A stretch of DNA of 64,000 bases from Hofstenia miamia (lineage: Eukaryota > Xenacoelomorpha > Acoela), in assembly GCA_004352715.1 (NCBI GenBank), contig SCFE01000004.1, forward strand, positions 785,146-849,145, given 5' to 3'. This document shows positions 22,842-36,600 of this stretch, piece after piece; the stretch's first letter is position 1, and each line of letters starts with the position of its first letter. The translations under genes were made by a program, and so were the position numbers. Under the pieces are notes generated by a model that saw nothing but the letters and a program-made list of their open reading frames with translations, searched no databases and was not told where the DNA came from.

Positions 22842-23530
22842 CAGTGATCTTAAAGGCGAGCATGGGTTACTGCTCAAATTTGCTGACGATATCGTTTCGA
22901 TTATTCGAATTCCGCGCAAAATTCCGCAACATATTAACACTGACATGAATGTTTTATGAACAAAACAATCTTAATTTTAATTCTAAGAAGAGTCAACAAA
23001 CTGTTATTAACACTAGGAAAGTTATTTCGTCGCTCCCATACGAAATACAGCAGACAGACACCCTCAAAATTCTTGGTGTTGCTATAGACTATAATTTATC
23101 CTGGCAAGCTGATGTCGAGAGTAGAATTAAAAAGCGTCCTGCAGTCTCACTATTCTTAGATGTCTTAAACCAATATTAAATGCACAAGAATTAAATAGTA
23201 TCCTTGAAAGTAAAGTCCTATCCAATTTTTATTACTGTGCTCCATTGTTCACAGGTGTCGGAGCCACTATTACTGGGAGAATGCAGATGATACTGAACTC
23301 AGCTGCAAAAATAATTGGCCGTCCCCTCGTTTCTATCGTCAAGCGCAGGGAATATCTATGTGAAAATCTTTTTAAAAGAATAGGTCAGGACAATCATCAC
23401 CTCCATATCTTTATTCCCTCTATCAGGCCATCTGGAAGATATCAAATCGCAAGAACCAAGCTTAAGCTGTGTAGGCGACAGTTCTTCCCGAACATTACTA
23501 CTTTTTTTAACTCCAATCATGTCTGGTGAT
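22842..23530 (+). pseudogene. Second non-LTR RT remnant
   Basis: Shifting frames show FADDIVSIIRIPRK (RT catalytic box), then NLNFNSKKSQQTVI, then LKILGVAIDYNLSWQADV, the standard 'lGv.iD..L.w..H' block, and then NSAAKIIGRPLV and HLHIFIPSIRPSGR up to a stop at 23530. It differs from the copy at 20.2-21.5 kb and lies on the other strand. A CT-rich stretch (23558-23596) follows. Confidence 0.6.
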
Positions 23531-24200
23531 CTCTAATTTTGTATTAAAGTGGCAATATGCGTTTCTTCTTGTTCCTCTTCTTCTTTTTCTTCTTCTATAA
23601 ACTCAAGTAGGAAGGCTCACTTGAATGCATAATGGTCAGTGCACAATCAATATATTGCATTAATTAGTAAGAAAGAAGAACTGTTATTTAGAAACAAGCA
23701 AATCACTTTCAGAAGCCTACATGTTCACATACCTTGACACAGTGATGCCGACAGTGGAATTGCAAAGATGACAGTCGCCATCTCAGCATTTGCATTGGGG
23801 TGCTTTGTATAACTACTAAATCCACGTAATTTAGAAAGGCTATATTGCGAAGTCTGCAAACAGCATTGAATAGGTTTAGGTGGCGTTTTTAACGAAAAAA
23901 CTAGTCGAAGTTAGTGGTTCACGCTATTAGCTTTAGCCCCCTGATTCTCTGATAAATATTTATGGGAGTAATTTGAAATTTTCTTAATACTTCAACAATG
24001 TAAAAATATCTAGAATCAATTGACTCAGCTACCCTATAATCAATGTATTCGTGTATCTGTCGCTGTATAACTTAGTGATAACTGTTCTTGAACACAAGAT
24101 GCGCATATTCTGTCTAAAATCTCTTACATCCAATATATATTGATGACAAATATGATTTGCAATTTTTGTTGATTTGTTGATGTGTGCGCACATAATCTTT
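23531..24200. other. No gene recognised
   Basis: AT-rich sequence. Only a short TTC/CTT-rich stretch at 23558-23596 stands out. Confidence 0.35.
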
Positions 24201-24209
24201 TCATTATAG

Positions 24210-24478
24210 TGCAGATATACGTCGATGACGGTTTACCGCTAAATAAGCAGTGGCACGCTTCTTTGTTTTTGAAAAAAAAATATAGTGTGTACGAAAATGT
24301 GGATGGTCAATTTTATGTCAAGATCGTTAATAGGAATTATCTTGATTCGAAATCTCAGAATTTGTCTCCTATTAATGATATAATTGGCCGTTTTGCATCT
24401 ATATCTGCACATATATTAAAATTCTTACTCAAGTATACAATTTATGTTATTGAAGTGTTCAGAAAACCAATTATTTAA
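24210..24478 (+). other. Orphan open frame after a splice-acceptor-like site
   Basis: Directly after ttttcattatag a frame stays open for about 89 codons (QIYVDDGLPLNKQWHASL at its start, GRFASISAHILKFLLKYT near its end) to TAA at 24476. In DNA this AT-rich that length is mildly unusual. It is not recognised. It could be an exon of an unmodelled gene, a transposon relic, or chance. There is no good donor or start codon. Confidence 0.2.
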
Positions 24479-25578
24479 GCAGAACACATTTTCACACCAA
24501 ACGCATACCCGCATTGATATTTAACCTATAGGAAATTCACATAATCATGTGTTCAGGTTTCCAAATCCAATCCTCATGTTCTAGTCTACGTCCTCTGTGC
24601 ACCTTTGATTATGTGCAGTTTGCTTGTAAAATATCAACATGGACAAGAACTAACACTGTTGATTTAAAAAATTATTCCAAAACCAGTAAATATATATACT
24701 GATTTGTGAGGATTTGTTGAAGGGTTCTATAAAAATATAGGTAGACGATTTTTGGTTTGTGCGCACTCATGTATTGATGGCGTTTTGTGCTAAAAGTATT
24801 CATGTGCTTAAAGTATATAAAATTTGATTTTTTCCAATGAGAAATACAATTTTTGTAAACACATTCAAATGCTGTCCGTATCTAATGTTCAGATAATCAG
24901 ACGATCCTACGCCCACGGAAAAAACAACTACCCTTAAAAATTTTGCTGGAGAATTTGGTGTTTTCAGGTTTTGCTCCCTCAATGTTGAATCGCTTCCGGC
25001 GTCTCTGCCTTGACAGTCAATATATAAAAATTCCTTAATTCGGCTTTTTCATTTTGTCCTGAATTGAGAAAGGGGAAGTCGTTTTCATTAAATGACTACT
25101 TGCATGAGCCATTTCATAAATGCGTTTAATGTGAGTAAATATTTTTCACTAGGAGTGATCTATAAATATTGGAGGTGGCTTATGAATTTTTTTATCTAAG
25201 TTGTGTTGTTGCTGATGCAGTGTAAAATATTTCAGTACAATACATATTTGTTGTATTGAGATAAGCTTTATCTTCAAGCTATCACATCGAACTTAAATCG
25301 AAAAATTAGGGCAAATAGCCTAATTTAATATAGAAATAAGGCTACAATCATTCCTGCGATATTATGCTATAAAATAGCATATTTTGCAAAATCCCACTAA
25401 AATACGTACTTTTCGAATAAACTAAAGTACATTACATTTGCTATGTACTAAAACTAGAAACGGCAGTAAGGGACTAAACGAAACAAAATTGTACAACAAA
25501 ATATATTAAAAACACAATAACTCTTGATTATTGTTATACATTCAATTGTAACATTTTTACATATTTTCATGCTGTATA
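24479..25578. other. No gene recognised
   Basis: AT-rich sequence up to the TA target of the mariner element. No motif seen. Confidence 0.35.
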
Positions 25579-25580
25579 TA

Positions 25581-26935
25581 CAGGGTAAGCCATAAGTAAC
25601 TTGAGATTGTAGGTTAGTATAAAATTGAACAATCACAGAATTTGTGACGAAATATTTCATCATTATTATTGACCAATCATAGAATTTGTGACGAAATATT
25701 TCATCATTATTTAGGTAAACGGAATTTGACCAATCATAGAATTTGTGACGAACGTCTACAAAATGAATTTGGATGATCGCCTGGATATTGTTAAATTATT
25801 TTACAAAAATGGAGAAAGTCCAACATTAACGCTGCGAGCTTTCAAAAAACTGCGGAACTTGAAGAAGAATCCCTTTTCAACAACAGCCATTACTAATTTG
25901 ATTAACAAATTTAATGAAACAAAATCATTACATGACATACCTAAGTCTGGCAGACCGTCTTTAATCGATGAAAGGAAAGAAGAGGTGGTTGAAACTATGC
26001 AAAAATTACAGACTGAAAATGTTCTTGGTCATGCTAGTTCGTATTCAGTAAGTCAAATTTGCAATATTCCACAAAGAAGTGTATGTCGAGTATTACATTC
26101 ATGTGGTATGAACCCTTATAAGATATCCCTTCTACAATCAATAACTGCAGAAGACAAACCAAAAAGACTGGAATTTTGCAAATGGGTGCTTGACAACCCT
26201 GAGTTAGTGCATGACATTGTTTGGTCTGACGAAGCCTATTTTTCTCTTGATGGATTGGTAAATCGACACAATTGTGTTATTTGGTCATTTGAAAATCCGC
26301 ATCGTAACATGCAAAAATCACTACATCCTCAAAAAGTTTGTGTGTGGATGGCTTTTAGTGCTAGATACAAACTTACACCGGTATTTTTTGATAAAACTGT
26401 AAACCAGGAAAATTATACAAACCTTTTAAAGGATTCGGTTTTTCCTGAGTTAAAAAGAAAACGTAAAATGCGATCTGTTATCTTCCAACATGATGGAGCG
26501 CCTCCTCACTTTTCGGTCTTAGCTCGTGATTTTATCTCAAGTCAGCTTCCAGAAAATCGTGTGATAGGAAGAGGCTACGGAGTTCCATGGCCTCCCAGGT
26601 CGCCTGATTTATCGCCTTTAGATTTCTACCTGTGGGGAACTTTAAAGGCACGAGTTTTTCATTCATATCGGGCCAATGATTTAGATGACTTGAAACAAAA
26701 GATCATTAAAGAAATCGATGAAATATCCGTTGATGAACTTCGCCGCTCAGTAGAAAATTTGCAAAAAAGATGTGAAATGGTTATTGCAAACAATGGCGGC
26801 GCGATTGAACATTTAATTTAACTTTTATAAATCCCATGTATTGATCATTATAAAAAATATACTTTGACTTTGTGGTTGTTTTTATTTTTATTTTTGTGGC
26901 TAATTAAAATATCAAGTTACTTATGGCTTACCCTG
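25581..26935 (+). mobile_element. Complete mariner-like element (IS630-Tc1-mariner), 1,355 bp
   Basis: The terminal inverted repeats are identical over 24 of 24 bases (25581-25604 and 26912-26935, starting cagggtaagccataagtaac). A TA duplication flanks them (25579-25580, 26936-26937). The left subterminal region (about 25625-25755) holds three partial direct repeats of 'atcatagaatttgtgacgaa', a likely transposase-binding array. The only gene is an uninterrupted transposase. Perfect ends plus an open frame suggest a young, possibly active copy. A related but older element is at 31291-32497. Confidence 0.95.
25763..26821 (+). CDS. Mariner-like transposase, full-length frame
   Basis: The ATG at 25763 gives 352 residues (an in-frame GTG at 25745 is less likely as a start). 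The N-terminus is a helix-turn-helix of DUF4817 type (DIVKLFYKNGESPTLTLRAF ... FNETKSLHDIPKSGRPS) that binds the inverted ends. The RNase H-fold catalytic triad is seen as VWSDEAYFSL (Asp 1), FQHDGAPPHF (Asp 2) and RSPDLSPLDFYLWG (third acid, an Asp). I count 42 residues between the second and third Asp if the Asp of SPLD is catalytic, unlike DD34D mariner or DD34E Tc1. The role is cut-and-paste transposition into TA. No stop or frameshift is visible. Confidence 0.93.
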   Translation: MNLDDRLDIVKLFYKNGESPTLTLRAFKKLRNLKKNPFSTTAITNLINKFNETKSLHDIPKSGRPSLIDERKEEVVETMQKLQTENVLGHASSYSVSQICNIPQRSVCRVLHSCGMNPYKISLLQSITAEDKPKRLEFCKWVLDNPELVHDIVWSDEAYFSLDGLVNRHNCVIWSFENPHRNMQKSLHPQKVCVWMAFSARYKLTPVFFDKTVNQENYTNLLKDSVFPELKRKRKMRSVIFQHDGAPPHFSVLARDFISSQLPENRVIGRGYGVPWPPRSPDLSPLDFYLWGTLKARVFHSYRANDLDDLKQKIIKEIDEISVDELRRSVENLQKRCEMVIANNGGAIEHLI

Positions 26936-26937
26936 TA

Positions 26938-27670
26938 CATATATTTTGCGTCAAAAGTGTAAGTTGTTATAGTGTCAATTGTAGCACAGTTTTAGTTGTT
27001 TCCATTCGGAAATTTGAAGAAAAGTTTCTGACAATTTAAAACTAAGCTCTAACCCCAACGAAAACAAACATTTTATTGCATAAAAAGCTAATATTTTATA
27101 GTAAAAAATATAAATTCAAGCTAGCCAATCGTGATCTCTATTAATTTTTATTGCTTAGTCTGTGAATTTTGTTTCAATAATAATTCATTCACATTTCCTC
27201 GGAACGGAATTCTTTTACAGTGATTTTTAAAATATCATTTTTACCGAATTGTCATCAATTCTAATTACAGTAAAAATCTCATTGCGTTATGTCCGTTTTT
27301 TTAACATTAATTGCCATTCCATTGCTAACAGCATTGAACAGATTTTTTAAATAACTTTTGCTGAAACATAGAAGCATTCATTTGTTCATGCATTGTGTGC
27401 TGACGATAATTCAAAAATCGATGAGTGCATTTACAGATCGAATAAATTTTGCAAGTGGATTTACAACTTTAGACAGTATTTTACATTCACTGCATTCTTT
27501 TACTAATGCAGTTAATACTGTTAAAAATGAGCAGACTTTAAAATACTTAGTAATTTATTATTTCAAACTATTTAATTTGTAAATATTTAGCTTTTGATTG
27601 CAATACTTACTTTTACAACTTTACAACGACTTCAATTTTACAAAGCACTTGCTTAAAACAGGTATTTTAG
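26938..27670. other. Upstream flank of RETREG-like gene
   Basis: AT-rich. A 74-codon open frame at 27358-27582 has no recognisable motif. The sequence just before 27671 is ttaaaacaggtattttag, an acceptor-like end, so an untranslated exon or trans-splice leader may join here. Confidence 0.35.
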
Positions 27671-30600
27671 ATGAACCTGCATCCAGAATGGAAATGCAGC
27701 AATTCACAATATTTCAGTGTTCAGTTAATACGTTTGTTTAATTATCGCTGTCCTGGAAGGTCCGCGCTACTATTCATTTTTATCAATCTTTTCTATTGGT
27801 ATGTTTCATTTCATATTTCTAGTCAGAATTACTTAACAAATAAAGTATATGTACATATAGAATATATTTTATTAACCAGGTTTCGCTTGCACTGCGGTCA
27901 CATTGCAATTGCTTAATTAAATTTAATGGACATTGTAAAAATATTGTAAAGTAACAACTGTTATTAATAAAAACTTAATGTTCATTGTGTTTTAAAAGTT
28001 TTCACTTTGAAATATTAATATGATTTTTATTACGCAGTTTTTTATATTTTGGTAAGTTTTGTAAGTGTCTGATCTTTGTCTTCATCTGCTCAATTTCCAT
28101 GTCTGGCTCCTCGTTTCCCTCATATGCTCACTCTCCCATAATTTTGCTGCATCTTCACCTGCTCTAGCTGCAGGCTTCCCTCTTCCATCTAGTTTCTTTA
28201 AAAAGTATTGTTATTGACTTTCTTGTACACTAGTAATATCATTACTTCGCAAAGTTTTATAAATTGTATCATGGATTTTTTCATTGACTATATCTTTTTC
28301 GCAATTTTTCATTCAAAATCTAGAAGTATTGTTTCTCACAATTTTCGTTGCTTTTTCGCATTGGCAGACTAGCATTTGACCAGACGATTTCATGTCGCCA
28401 TTTGTATCACCATCGGTTAACTGAATAATTTTTTCTAACTAATGCTAATACTGTTCTTGTCTCACCGAACCCTGTAGGTGTTTTGTGGTGTTTAGTTTCA
28501 TTTTGTATGAATTGTATCAATTTTTGTCATAATTTGTGCCACATAATTTGTTAGAATTATGTTAATTATCAAACCACTAATCTTCTACGTTTAGGTCGAA
28601 AGTTTTTGAGAATATCAGTTATATTCAAGCTATTTCTACTGTTGGGCTTGTACTCTCGTTATCTAATGCAAGCTATGTTTTATATACCAAACTCATTCGG
28701 TTTTCATTTGTGCAAAGTAAGTTTTAAATATTTATATTTAAAAAAATTATATATTTATGCCAAAGCGATATTTTGTTTTTCGCGGAATTTGTCTACCATA
28801 AAAGTGTTTATGTTGTTAGAATTATTTAAAAATTACTTTAACTTATAAATGTTTTCTTGGAATTTGCTAAATCAATTTTATTTAGAGTTTCTTAAATCAA
28901 AAGCTGAGCCATGTATCTCGAAAATTTCTTCGCTTTGCTCAAGGTATTTTTGAAATATCTTTAATCTGGATTAATTCAGTGGCCTGTGTATTTTTACATA
29001 ATTTCAAATTATTTTCGTAATACACATATGTAACTTTTTTTTCTGATATAAAACAAGTTTTGTGTTCGCCGTTTCCGTTTTTGTATTCAACTTTGTTATT
29101 GACGATTACCAGACCGCATTTAATCAAAATTTATATGTGCGCTAGACGAAATATTGTGTCATTACGACAGCTGCGAGCCACAGTTCAAGTATTTAAACTT
29201 TGATGTCTAATACTTTCCTACGTTTTAGAAAATTGTAAGATTTAATACAGTTTTAGAATGTAATATATACAGATTTGTAGTAGATTATTGCACCACTATG
29301 CTTGACAAGTACTTTACAAGGTTTGGCAAAGGTTTAGTTCCTTCCCCAGTGAAGTTTGCTCGGAATATTTTCATAAATATTTATACTTTGTAATACAAAG
29401 AAAAGCTATATTAAAACATTTCGTACAAATGTACTCACAGACTATGATGTTGAAATCCACGTTTAAAAAGATTCCTTTCTCTCGCTAGTTTTGATGCAAA
29501 GTTTTTGATTTTTACAGATTTTGAATATCAATATTTTGGATGTTATTAATTGTTTTCATATCCCGTGTATCTGTGAAGATTATTTCAGAAGCTTTTTAAA
29601 AGGTGAAATCTAATGTCTGTTAAAATTAACACAGAATTTGGGTTCTGGGACTAAAAATCAAAGTTATTACTTTAATCAATGAAAATATTCTTCAAGAATT
29701 TATTCTCAATGCTTTTGTACATATGTGTGTTTTTAATTTTGATTAAATTATTTATTAGAATTAAGTCGAATGCGGATTTATACTCGAACATTCATTTTTA
29801 CCTTGTAAAGCTACTTAGTTCGACGAAATCATAGAGTAACAACAATGTTTTCTTTAGTAAATACACCAATAACGAAATCTCAGCAGCCATTACTTTACTT
29901 TATTCTTCATCTGACACCCTTGATCAAATCTCAATTTCTTATTGCAAGCTTAAAAAGTTTTCATTCATTTTGGTACGTATTTCTTTCATATACATATATC
30001 ATTCCTTCATAATTTTCATTTGTCCTAACGTTTTTAAAACAGAGATGGAATCGAACCGAATCTCGGGTCGGATCGTATATTAATAATCTATATCTAAACA
30101 CTTGAAGTATTTTATTCGCAATTGGAAGAAAACAAAGATATATTTTAACTCCGTATTAATTTATTGTTGGAATAATTAATTTAAATTTGGATTCGTTTTG
30201 GATCTAAAATACAAAAAAATTCAAAAATGCCTATCCGGATTGGATTTTAAAGTTTTGGATCCGATTCCTTTCTGAAATGAAGGATGTGATGTAATCCTAT
30301 TGAGTGAGCAGTGTTTGGGTTCGGATTAGGCTTTCAATGTATTCAAATTTATCATTATTTTTCTTAATTACGACAAATAATCCCACTGTAAGTAGTGATG
30401 ATAGTTTTACTATTAATACTAAATGTTTTAGTTTTAGTTTCATAAAACAATGCCTAGTCCAAAATAATTATGTTTTACTTACTGACTTTCTCAAAACGTG
30501 TGTTTTGATAGTAATCAATAAAGTAACGCTCGATCATTGCAATTAATACGTTTGTTTTTTTGGTAAATTTTTTTCATTGTAAATATGCCTCATTTGCTTC

Positions 30601-31060
30601 ATACTTAGAGTTGTTCCATTAAGTTATAATTTGTAGTGGTAAACGTTAAAACATTTAGTAATTATAAAGCTAAGCATGTGAACAAGTTTTTTCAAACCAA
30701 TATCTGCACTGGTAAATTCAGCGCCCTCGAAATTCAGCGGAAGACTAGTAATACATTCCGTGTAATATATTAATAACACGTGTTTATTATTTCAATATTC
30801 ATACGTGGACAATTACGTAATGTTTGTTTATTATATTATAAATTTCGAAATGTTCTACGTTTTATATTTAGAGTCGAGTTACAGCAGGAATGTTTTTTGC
30901 TAGTATCTATTTTCTTGATTCATACATTGGCCTTAAAGCATTGCTTTACATTTTGGGTGGGTATTTTTTATTAGTAAATTAATTTTGTTAAGCATCAATT
31001 TTGAATTTATATATTTAGCTTCCAAGGAATTCGATCAAGAGCTTGTTTCAATTTATCGTC

Positions 31061-31093
<33 letters not shown>

Positions 31094-31259
31094 NNNNNNN
31101 NNNNNNNNNNNNNNNNNNNNNNNNNNNNNNNNNNNNNNNNNNNNNNNNNNNNNNNNNNNNNNNNNNNNNNNNNNNNNNNNNNNNNNNNNNNNNNNNNNNN
31201 NNNNNNNNNNNNNNNNNNNNNNNNNNNNNNNNNNNNNNNNNNNNNNNNNNNNNNNNNNN

Positions 31260-31293
<34 letters not shown>

Positions 31294-33626
31294 GGTGTTT
31301 CAAAACAGCGGACAGAAAGTGCTTCAAAACAATTATTTATTGAACGACAATAAAAACAACAAAATGTTTTTAAACAATCGATAGATAGGGCATTTATAAT
31401 ACATGTTCGAAATGATTGCCATTTGAGCCATAACATATGCCAGGCGGTCCGAAAACTTGGCAATTGCCAAAGCAACATCAGCAAGCCTAAATCGTTGTGA
31501 TGCGGAACGAATTCTATCCCTCAATTCACCTTTCGTCTTTGGTATTCCTGTCTGATAAACGCTTCGTTTTTGCTCTCCACAATACCAGACGTCTACTGGC
31601 GACAAATTGAGTGACCTAGGGGGCTACTTGTTCTCATGAAATCTGCTGATTTTGCGCTGCTCGAAGAAGGTGTTTCTCAGAAAAGTTGTCACATTTGCTT
31701 TGATGTGTGGTGTTTAAAAAATGGAACCAGATATTTTTGGAGAATTTTCAAATACTCATCAGCATCCAGGGTGGCACTCTCAAAAAAATTAACAGGAATT
31801 ATAATTTTTTTAGAAAATTCCACACCCTCACTTTTTCAGAGTGCAATGGCTTGGTAATATATTTTTGTGGGGTTAGTATCTGCCTATGTGAATGCATTTC
31901 GGGTTGTAACAACGCCATGCACATAAAAATGTGCCCCGTCGCTCCACAAAATAAAATCAATGCAAGGAAGCAATTTTTCCATAAACATCCCTGCAAATTT
32001 CATTGTAGCAACATTATCCGTATCCAGTAGCTCATGCAGGACTAATATCTTGTGTTTTCGCTGATTCAACTTGTATTTCAATATACTGAGACATACTGAG
32101 GATATGCTGACATGGCTTTCCTGTGGTATTGTCCGCAGAGAGGATATTCATAATTTATTTGCATTCTCAATCTTATCCTTCGCATTGACAACTTGTCTAA
32201 TTGTTTCAGTATTGCTTATGATTGATGGCCTTCCACCAACATGCACTGCATTAACATTCCAATTTTCTCAAATCTACAAACTATGCCAATGAGAACTTTC
32301 TTTGATTACAACGTACTAAATTCACCATTGTATGTGTGTCCATCTCTACGTAAAATAAACAAATAAAACCAAATCTATTTGCATGAATAAAATGCCCTGA
32401 TTATATACTACATTGTGTCAAATGATTCATTTAATTTAATACAATTAACTGTAAACAACACTCATTTAGTTTCTGCCCGCTTTTTTGAAACACCCTGTAT
32501 AGGTTAATGAAAAAAAATATTTCAATTATTTTCAAATTGTTCTCGCTTCACCAATTTGAAAACGAAACAAAATATGGTTTTATCTTAAACGATCCCTACA
32601 TACTTTGTTTATTCAAGACAACCTGATAACTTTTAGAAACCTACAAAAATATAAACTAAATCATACATAATGTGCAGTTATGTCTGACGGTAACATAGTC
32701 CCATACGTGTATTTAGAGGGGGTCCAGATCTAACCCCAATCTGTGAAATATATAGCTATGGAATGAATGTTGTCCTATAGAATAGAAGCTGCACTCTGAC
32801 TGTAGAAAGATGAATTGAGAGCACTATCATAATAGTAAGAATTTACAGCTATTTTCCATTGTAGTTAGCAAGGTTAGTTTTTCTTGCGCATGCCTATCCA
32901 TGTCCATTTAATTTCCAAAATGAGAGTTTCATATTTTGTAAAAGGAATCAGATTCCCTCCCACGAACGTATCCAGATTTTTTTATTGGGGAGGGGGGTCT
33001 CAGTTTCAAACTGTCTTCCGATAGTATGGCTCATGCTTCCAGTTTTGGAATAAATTGTACATGAAGACATGAGTCAGTAAACTTCTAATCCTTGCTTACT
33101 ACAATGGTAAATCACTAGAAATTTCTTGATTGCATTAAATATTATGAGCATAGTATTCAAAATGATTTTATTTAAGTGTTTGATGTCACTTTTCTCAAAC
33201 TAAGTAACGGGTCTTATTCCACTGTTCAAAATTTCCGTCTATTGAATATTAGACTTAGGTCAACTTTGTGATTTTTCCACTATTTGGGGAAGGTCTGCAC
33301 TCTTACTTTAAATACGCAACTGGCCCAATAAAAAATAATGGGTGCGCTCTTGCCAAATACTTATATTTATAATGTTGAACGACATTGTTTCTTAGACCTT
33401 GATTAATAGAGCTTTCAAACATTATAAAAGTTTGTATGATTTATTCATGACATGTAGTTTTTGTATATGTATAACATATTTTGGTTTTAGTTGTCTCTGC
33501 ATTTATTTTCTCAGCATTTTGTTATTTTGGAGGAAGTTCGTATTTTTCCACAATACAAGATTTCATAGACGTCTGCTTTGAATCAATTGTGGCTTTAGTT
33601 GACAAAGGTAACATTACTGATGGATT

Positions 33627-33657
<31 letters not shown>

Positions 33658-36600
33658 AAATTCGATTTGTTTTCAAAGGTTAATAAATGCAAGTACTCCT
33701 TCCTCTAATTTGTAAAAGCCTATATTTCAATTAATTGTGAAATAGTCCTGTTAAGTTTATATACATTTACAGTGCGACATGCACACTAGCAATTTGTTTA
33801 ATAGCAATGTTTGCGTATTATCAAGTAGATCGCTATTGCAAACATTTATAATTGCTAATAAACGTTTTTCTCTAGAAGCAAGTGTATGTATTTGCAAGAT
33901 TTTTAGATGTAATAAGTGGTTGATATTACGCGTACTGCATTGTATATTAAATATTGGTAACGAATTCAGCTTATAGAGCTATATATCGATTTTTCAACAG
34001 GGTGTTACAACACATTTTTAGATATTTAGCATTCATCAAACAGTGGATAGACATCTGGAATAATAGGGCAACCATTCTGTAGAAGCATGCAAATTAGCGT
34101 TGCGTTAATTTTTTACTACAATTGTGCTTTAATTTTTCGCGGCAGTGAATCGCTATTTGATTGTCCAATTCACATTATCGAAATGTTACGTTGCCCTCGG
34201 AAGTACAACATTTTTGAGAATGTTGCAACAGCATTTTGGCTAAAATCTTGACCTCATTTTAAAAGAAAATGTTCATGGAACAGGATAACAGGCAGCGCGG
34301 TGGTTCAGACGTTGTCATTTTGGCTGCTGTGAAAAGACCCCACGATTAACTGTAACTTGTCCTTTAAAATGCCTTTACAATGCTAATTGGTGGGCTTGGG
34401 CTTTAATTGTGAATATTTTTTATGCACACGCGTTCTCATCATAGCCCAATGGACTTTTTGGAGCTCTTTACCATTTTGTCACTTGGATCTTCTCATTGAG
34501 GTTCTGGGAATTTACTGTAGTTGCTTCTTAAGACTACGGTTAGCCTATGTGATTGGTCACTCGTTACCTGTCACATTTTGGTAGAATCGCACGTCTAACC
34601 AGCCGAGATGTGACGTGATTTGTAACTGCTCTTGCTACCAATCACGTAGTCCAAACGCAGCCTAATGATCTCGTAGCCCCTCGAAATGTGTTTCTTAATT
34701 CGCAAACAGATTATTTTGAAACACTAAATTAGCAGGAAAATGTAATTAAAAACACGATTTACTCATACCATGTATTATGCGTTTTACTAAATAACAATTA
34801 CATTGCACTTTTTGTAAAATTCCATTTTGACTATATTAATTATTCATGAATATTCTTTTTTTTCATTTAAGGATTTTCGTATTATAAATCAATTCTGCCA
34901 GAGGAGGATGTTGATCATCGGTTCGAATCAGCTTTAGTAACAGAACTACGACAGCTTGATGAAGATAACGATGAATATTCTACAGACAATTCTCTGTTGC
35001 CCAGTGAATCTCAACTTAAAGGTAATGCATTAAATTTCGCTCCAGAATTTTATACTTACAAATTGCTACGAATTAAAAATGACATTTGCTAATTTATTAC
35101 TAGATTCTACACTTAGTAATTATGTTAATGCTTGCTTCTTGCTATTGTTACAAAACTATCCGAATATTGATCCTTACTATTTTCAGGATACTATTAAATA
35201 TTAATTTTTAGCACTGGATATACTTACTGACGATGATCTAGACAGTTTATTGCCTTGTAGTGCAATTCCTTCTGTATGTTCGACCGATTCCGAAATGAAC
35301 GATTTCGTTCTCCCAAAAAGGTCTTCAAGTCCCCTGGTGCATAAGCAGACGATAGAGTCTAATGAACTCTTTGACAATTTTGAAGACTTTTCGGAAGAAG
35401 ATGCTGCTATTAATAATTCGCAGCAATCCAAGGTTAGAATGTTATTTTGTGAGCACTTCATTGTCTTCCGTTTTTCATGTTTTCTCTTCATTAGTACTAC
35501 TTCTAATTGTCATTCTTTGATTTTTGTTTTTCTTGATTTTGCATTTTCGTTGTGTTTATATGCTTTCATATTCTCCTTCTATCTTTAGAGCTCTTTGCTT
35601 GCTGCAGTCTCCCAAGTTGCTCGTTCGTCAGTTGCAACGCTGCTGAATTTACTACCACAAAATTCAGTAATCATTTTTATTTCATTACTATTTCTAATTT
35701 AATTTCATTTTTCATACGCAAACAAAAAATACTCTAATATTTCGCGTTTTTTGATTTTATGTGTGTAAGATATACTTCGAAGTCCCAAAACATTACAAGT
35801 TGTTAAAATTATTTTATTATTACTAAAACACTAAATGAAGCTTTAAAACTTTCAGCCATTCAACACTTTTAGGAAGAATATCTGACAATGCTATTGGAGC
35901 ACACTTACATATTGGTGAATATATATATATATATATATATATATTCGAATTTTATCATTTTTTAATTTTGCGTTTTTATACCTCTCAGTAAATTTTGCTT
36001 TCGTTAAACAGATTGTTTTTGGGTTTGTGAGCAATTCCTGTACAAACTGCCAGTTACCTTACTTGTAAACTAATTCTTCTTTCAATGTTCGATTGATCAT
36101 CTGGGTGACTAGATTCTCGAGCGTAACCGTTAAACATTGAGTTATTCAATTATTTTGAATTTGGATGTTCCTCTAAAATATATCAGTTTATACATTGAAT
36201 AATGTGTTAAAATTCGTGTACGGTAAACAAAACCGAAGTATTTCGAAAGCCAAACCTAATGATCATTTCCTAGTAGCGATGGTCTGATGCACATGTGGTT
36301 TCATTAAAGGACTCTTGCTGATTTAAAAATTACATTTACAATTCTATGATAAAACCATAATTCAGTCCCCTAAATTAACATTAAACATAAGTCAAATCGT
36401 GGAAGGTTTTTGATCGCAATGAAGGATTTTGTAATGATGAATGTTTTCTTAATAATCAATTGTTGTGAAATTTGTATTTTAAGTGGATATATTAAGACAG
36501 AGATTCTTGATTTATAAATTATTTGAAATTTTTGTTTTTATTCTGAACATTGAAGTATCTTTTCATGTTCTATTCATTTCGGAAAAGTATTTTTAAAATA

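Noticed and set aside
22757-22948. 63-codon frame before the RT remnant
   Set aside because: The RT catalytic box reads in another frame over the same DNA; no motif of its own.
30985-31353. Open frames rich in Ile-Tyr around 31.1 kb
   Set aside because: Translation of a TA microsatellite and an N gap.
33481-33708. 75-codon frame as an independent small gene
   Set aside because: It is exon 4 of the RETREG-like gene plus intron read-through into a TA repeat.
35250-35588. 112-codon frame as a separate gene
   Set aside because: It is exon 6 of the RETREG-like gene read into its intron.
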